Source: Siphonodentalium dalli
Lineage: Eukaryota; Mollusca; Scaphopoda; Gadilida; Siphonodentaliidae
Length of the DNA stretch: 64,000 nt
Direction: 5' to 3'
Assembly (NCBI GenBank): GCA_032622095.1
Contig: CP136062.1
Location: 35,528,918 to 35,592,917, forward strand
This document shows positions 54,601 to 60,600 of this stretch, in pieces. Within the stretch, counting starts at the first letter, position 1, and the number at the start of each line of letters is the position of its first letter. The position numbers and the translations under genes were made by a program. The notes under the pieces were generated by a model, which saw only the letters and a list, made by a program, of their open reading frames with translations, did not search any database and had not been told where the DNA came from.

Positions 54601-57600
54601 CCTTTTTACTTAGTTACTGCCCTTGTATAGTTTGTCTATTTTGAGCAATTTGAAACGTGAACAAATGTCAACTGATTACATTCATATTTGATATCTGGAT
54701 ATATCATGATTGAGTTCTAAAACCAGGTTTGACCGATTTATTTTACTTGAGTTACGGCCCATAGTTTGTCTATTTGGTTTAGCAATTTTATTAACGTTAG
54801 TGCGAAAACTTGAAATGTCAACTGATTCCATTCATATTCAGGGTATCAATATCTTGAGCTCAAAAACCAGGTTTGACTGATTTAATTATATCTTCCATTC
54901 AAAAGATGGATAGATAAATTACATGCATGAGATACCTTGTGCAAATTATTTTGTCTGTGCATACTGGGGTTTACAAATTTGCAGGTTCCAACAATGAGGG
55001 CTTAAAGTGATGTGAAACACTCCTACATGGTGATCAAATAGAAATGGAGAATAATCCTACTCAAAGTAGTTATTTTTACGAACATTAATCAACATTTACA
55101 GCACACACATCGTCATTCTTATATATTAATTAAGTGCAATGACTCTAGATAGCGACATTGTTTTCATTAGTTTATTGCCGATTGTTGCATCCCGAATTGA
55201 GGTGTAAATATTTACAATTGAGTGTAGTTCATAGGATGTTTTCTATAGAGTGGTATGGTCGATTCATATCAATTTTTCGGTACTCTTAGTAGAATGATAC
55301 ATTCCCCAGGTTGGCATAGCACCTGAGTACTAACTTGTAAGTTTATCGCACTCGAACAAGTCCATATTATGTCTTTAACTTTGAATTTTCTCACGAAAGA
55401 CTGCATGACAAAAAAAAAGGAGGCAACTACATATAAACAAGTGACAGGATAATAACATCACAATCTCAGATTGGCAGATGGAAAACTCTGGAACTCATGA
55501 GAAGGCAACAGACAAATCTGTCTATTAACAAATCAATCAACGGACAAACACTGAGGTTATTTTTCTAAAACATATTTTCTGACCCCACAATGCACTTTGG
55601 AGCAATTTAAAAATGAAAACCAAATGGGTATTTTTTCAGGATTTAGTCGGAACTATGGCTTGTTGCCATTGATCAGAAAGCTCTCACCGAGAGCTTTCCG
55701 ATGAATGGCAGCAAGCCATAGTTCCGACTAAATCCTGACAAATTTCCCATAATTCTGCTGTGGTTTAGGGGTTGAATATTTAGAACATTACTGTATTTCT
55801 GTACTGGGAAAACAGTATAAGTGAATATTGTTAGGTGTATATTGGAACGCAAATTGCCATGTTACTTTAAAAGACCCACATGGAAGATTGCACAAGATCT
55901 TTCCGCTGAATGGCAACAAGCCATATTCCGACTAAATCCTGAAAAGTTACCCATAATTCTGCTGTGGTTAAGGAGTCGATTAATTAGAGCATTACTGTAT
56001 ATAATCAATTTGCGACATTTTACAACTCACGTTCGTTCGGAGAATTGCATGCGTGATAACTCTTTCTAAAAACAGTAACACAAATATGTACCACTTGATT
56101 ATCACATTATATAAGAAAATATCGATATAAAATTAATAATAATTGATAGAAGCATTTCCGGACAAATGTCTTTGTCTTGATCATTTTTATTTTATTCCCA
56201 GGAAATTATATAACACTTTTATATGAAGAGATAATCCATTTTAATAATCTGCAAACATTATTACAATAAAACATTTATAATAAACAGATTTATGGATATA
56301 AGTCCTTGACATAGACTTTTTATTTTAAATACTGTATATGGTATAGGAAGCGACGGGCACCCTAATACTTAATTTAATATATTTTATATCTTTGTAGGAT
56401 ATATCAGAGCCGATTAAGATCACACTGCCAAGAGTTGCCAGGGAGATTACGGAAGGAATTCGTCTTATCACTGATGCTGTGAAAAAGTTTTTCAGGAGTC
56501 CAAAACAGTCTATATCTTCAGTTACAAAAGGAATTCAAAAGTTTGTTAATATTTTGTCAATATACTTGTTAACTTCAGAATGTCGTAAATCCTGAGATTC
56601 CATTTAGAAAATAGTGTGATTCTGGGGAAAATAGTGAGATTTTTTATATTGGCTTAGTATACTGTTCTAAAGATTCATTTAAAAAATGACATGGTACATT
56701 CTGCACTGTATCCACATATCCTAATCACATTGAATGCTTTGGAAATGGCAAGTTGCGCTTTGCAACTAAGTTTGTGATGAGCTCAGTCTTACAACTGCAT
56801 TTTACTTTGTTCCGCTGGGTCATTTTGTAACCACAAATGGTACAGCCAATCAGCCATGTATGTTCATCGCAGAGCATGCAGTACTATGTGAACTAACACA
56901 CTTTCATTTTAGCTCAAGTAAAGTTTGAGCTATTGCCATGGGTTGGCGTCCGTGCACGCATGTGTCCATTCGTTTGTCAACAATGTCCTTCGGCACGCCC
57001 TGCAAGATGCATCCCTCATCCAATCTTCACCAAATTTCATATGTTGCTTGGATTTCAAATTTGAATCCATTGGCACACCATACAGCCCGTATTTATAGCC
57101 AGATAATTTTTTATGTTGGACGCAAAATCGCCTGTAGATGGGAACTATCAAATTTGAATTTTTTTTATGTAAAACGTGGCTGCCTGAAGCCATCTTGGAT
57201 ATTACTCTTTGCATGACTGAATCTTACAAACCACATCCATGCTGGTCATCCTATAATCCCCACTGCGGGCAAGTAAACGCCGCTGCGGGCACTCAAATGA
57301 TTTAATTTTCCAAATCAATGTTGGTTCAATTAGTTTCAAGCAGTGTATTTAATGGTTGTGTTAGAAAATGGCCCCATATATATGGGGAAATGATTATTTA
57401 GGCCGTGACAGAAGCTCGGGGATAATTTAGGTAACCATTCTTCAGAAAAACTTGATCTCAGTCGAGTGCATTCCTTATTTCAAGGTAAATTCGAATTTTA
57501 TCCATCGAAATTTGCACTATTCGAAATATTGGTTACATGTATGAAGCTAGTTGTCTGACATAATCATATATTGATGTGTTTTAAAAGTAAGCTCCCCGAT

Positions 57601-60600
57601 TAACAATCTAGTAACCCGAATAATTAAGTGTTTACAAACTTACCATACAGCGATTAATTAAACCCCATGGTGGGCGGCAATAAACCCTGCTGCAGGCTTC
57701 AAGTAAACCGGGCACCAGCTTTTCTAATTAAAGTAAACCCCGCTGCGGCCGCTTAGTACAAAATTGTCGCATTTTCAGCACAGTCAGTTTGATACACAGT
57801 CAGTTTGATACAAATTATAGAAATAAAGTCTTGTCATATGTATACACATGTTTATAATGTTGTGAAGCTAATACATATTCCACCTTTCTAAGGCAAAATT
57901 GGCCTGTTTTTCACTAATATCTTCTAGATCAGTTTCTGCTGCTTGGAACTGGTTGAGAATTGCAACGATATGTTTTATTTGTCATGTTAACTGATCATTG
58001 GCAGGGCATATATCTCATCTGATTTTGCGAGAATCCATACATACTTTTTCACGAGAATCATATTGCAACATGAAATGAGCAGAACTGTGCACTGTAAGTG
58101 AGGCATACCATTAAGTATGACTACACCAACTCAATGGAACCAAAATTGTCACTTTGGCTCAAAATGGCAGCCAAATGATGGAATATAGTAAATATTGCCC
58201 CAGCGTCGCAATCGCTTACAAGCTGTGGTTGGTGAATAAAATTTGACTAATATGCCTTCTATACATTGAATACTAACATTGCTGCTGCACCTTGGTTAAT
58301 TTTTACTATTGTAACCACTGACATTGCCAGAAATATTGGATTTTTCACTCACAAACTTAACATAAAAATCGGCAAACAATTACTTTTCAGGTTTGGACCA
58401 TTTTTGCAAGTATAATGGAACTATCTTTGGTATCAAAAGTGTTTACTGTTTTGATCTCTCTTACATGTGTCACACTGAGATGTTTTTAGACAAAATTACC
58501 GAAGATTGCTATCAAAACAGCAACCAATTTGATAAAAAAAAAATGGATTTTTGAAATATATCACGAACAGTATTCTCTGCTGTTCCAAAAAGGTAGCAAA
58601 TTGTGACTAACTTCGTTTGAAATATGTTTCTTAATCGACTGACAACGAAATATTCTATTTGGTTGTCCCAGAGGCATGGCAAATTCATTTTAAAGGATGC
58701 CGTAGGGAATTTTGCCCAAAATTTCTTTTGCGATTCTGGCCAAGTTTTTGAAAGTAAATGGGCAGAACTTTGAAACAGCACTGAGGGGGACATAATACAT
58801 GTATATGACCTCTTTGGCCGATTAGCATCAATATTGATGAACTATTGTCAAGAACACCGTTTAGCATTTCTTCCATTGTGCATAAATGTCATTAAGATGA
58901 AGAACTCTCTGACATGACCTCACTATCCATTAACATACATGTATCCTTAAGTTAATGCGGAAAGCGATATCCACCCACTGTACATACCACCCATGACCAT
59001 ACAATCCATATATGAATAAACTCCACACAGATGACCAAGCAGCCACTTGCTTTATACACATACACCTAACTCATGACCATACAGCCACACATACACCCAA
59101 CGCATAACAATATAGCTACCATGGGCCGTGAATCATCATGCAGGCATGCCAGGTATACTCCTACATCTCATCGGTGACCATATAGTCAGTCCCTGTATAT
59201 ATACTCACCGCATTCATGATCCTACAGTCACTCTCTGTATACCTATTCACCTGGCCATTGGCCATAATTATGGTCACTACCTGTATACATATTCGCCATA
59301 CCCATGGTCATATCGCCACTCAATATATATATACACACTAGCCATGACCATATAGAGTCATTCCAGGTATACATATACACCACATTCGTGATCATACCTT
59401 AACTCCCTGTATACCTATTCACTTCACCATTGGCAATATGGTCACCCCTGTATACCTATTCGCCAAACCCATGGTCATATAGCTACTCAAGATATACATA
59501 TACACCCGACCATGACCATAGAGTCACTCCACGTATACATGTGTCATGTACACCTCACCAATTGCCATAAGCCATTCCAGATATAACAATACCCCACACA
59601 TACGGCCATTCATCCACTCCAGACTTGCATATATACACCTCACCCTTCCTCACAATGGCAATTCAGTCACTCGCTGCATACTCACTGATCAGCCATGATC
59701 ATACGGTTACTTCCTGTGTACATATATACCCACCAATGACAATACAGCCAGAACATATACATATACATCCCACCATTACCATAATGACAATCCCAATACA
59801 TCCACACAAGGTACACCTGTACATCCCACCCATGACCATAAAGTCACTCCATATATATACACAAGACACATATGGCTGTGTAGCTGCTCTCGTTATGTCC
59901 ATATACACAACACCAATGACCACACAGCCACTCGGGTATACCCGTACACCCACACATGACCATAGTCACTACCTGTATACCTCACACATACAGCCACTCA
60001 TTGTATACCGTACCTATAAATATCACCATGGACACCCCACCCATGACCATATAGTCACTCAATGTATACCTATGCACATCAGTCATGATCGTACAATAAC
60101 TCCCTGTATATATATTCACCTTCCATATGGCCATATCGTCACTCACTGGCTGCCATCTTGACATACACTCTGTACAAAGTTTTGGTGCTATTTGGCCAGA
60201 GTAGCTATTTATGGTCCCTCTCTGTTCAGTTTCAATGTTTTACCCATCTCCTTTCAAAAACATGTCCAGAATCCCAAAAGAAATTTTTGGTTGAAATCCC
60301 ATATTACATCCTTTAAAATGAAAAGGTGAATCAGCAATGTTAGTATTCAATGTATAGAAGGCGTATGAGTCAATTTTATTCATCAACCGTCTGCTATTTT
60401 CCATCATTTGGCCGCCATTCTGGAGTCCATTTTAAGCGAAAGTGACAACTTTGTTCCATTGAGTCGGAGTCATCATAAGTAATGGTATGCCTAACTTACA
60501 TTGCACATTAAATATGGTATTGTTCAAAATGAGATAAATTCGTTAAGGCGTATGGTAGATATATGTAACTAGTTTGTGTGTGTTTTGCTTCCAGAGTTAT

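Noticed and set aside
59625-60161. 178-codon open frame
   Set aside because: It lies wholly inside the minisatellite, its peptide follows the repeat unit, and an antisense frame is also open.
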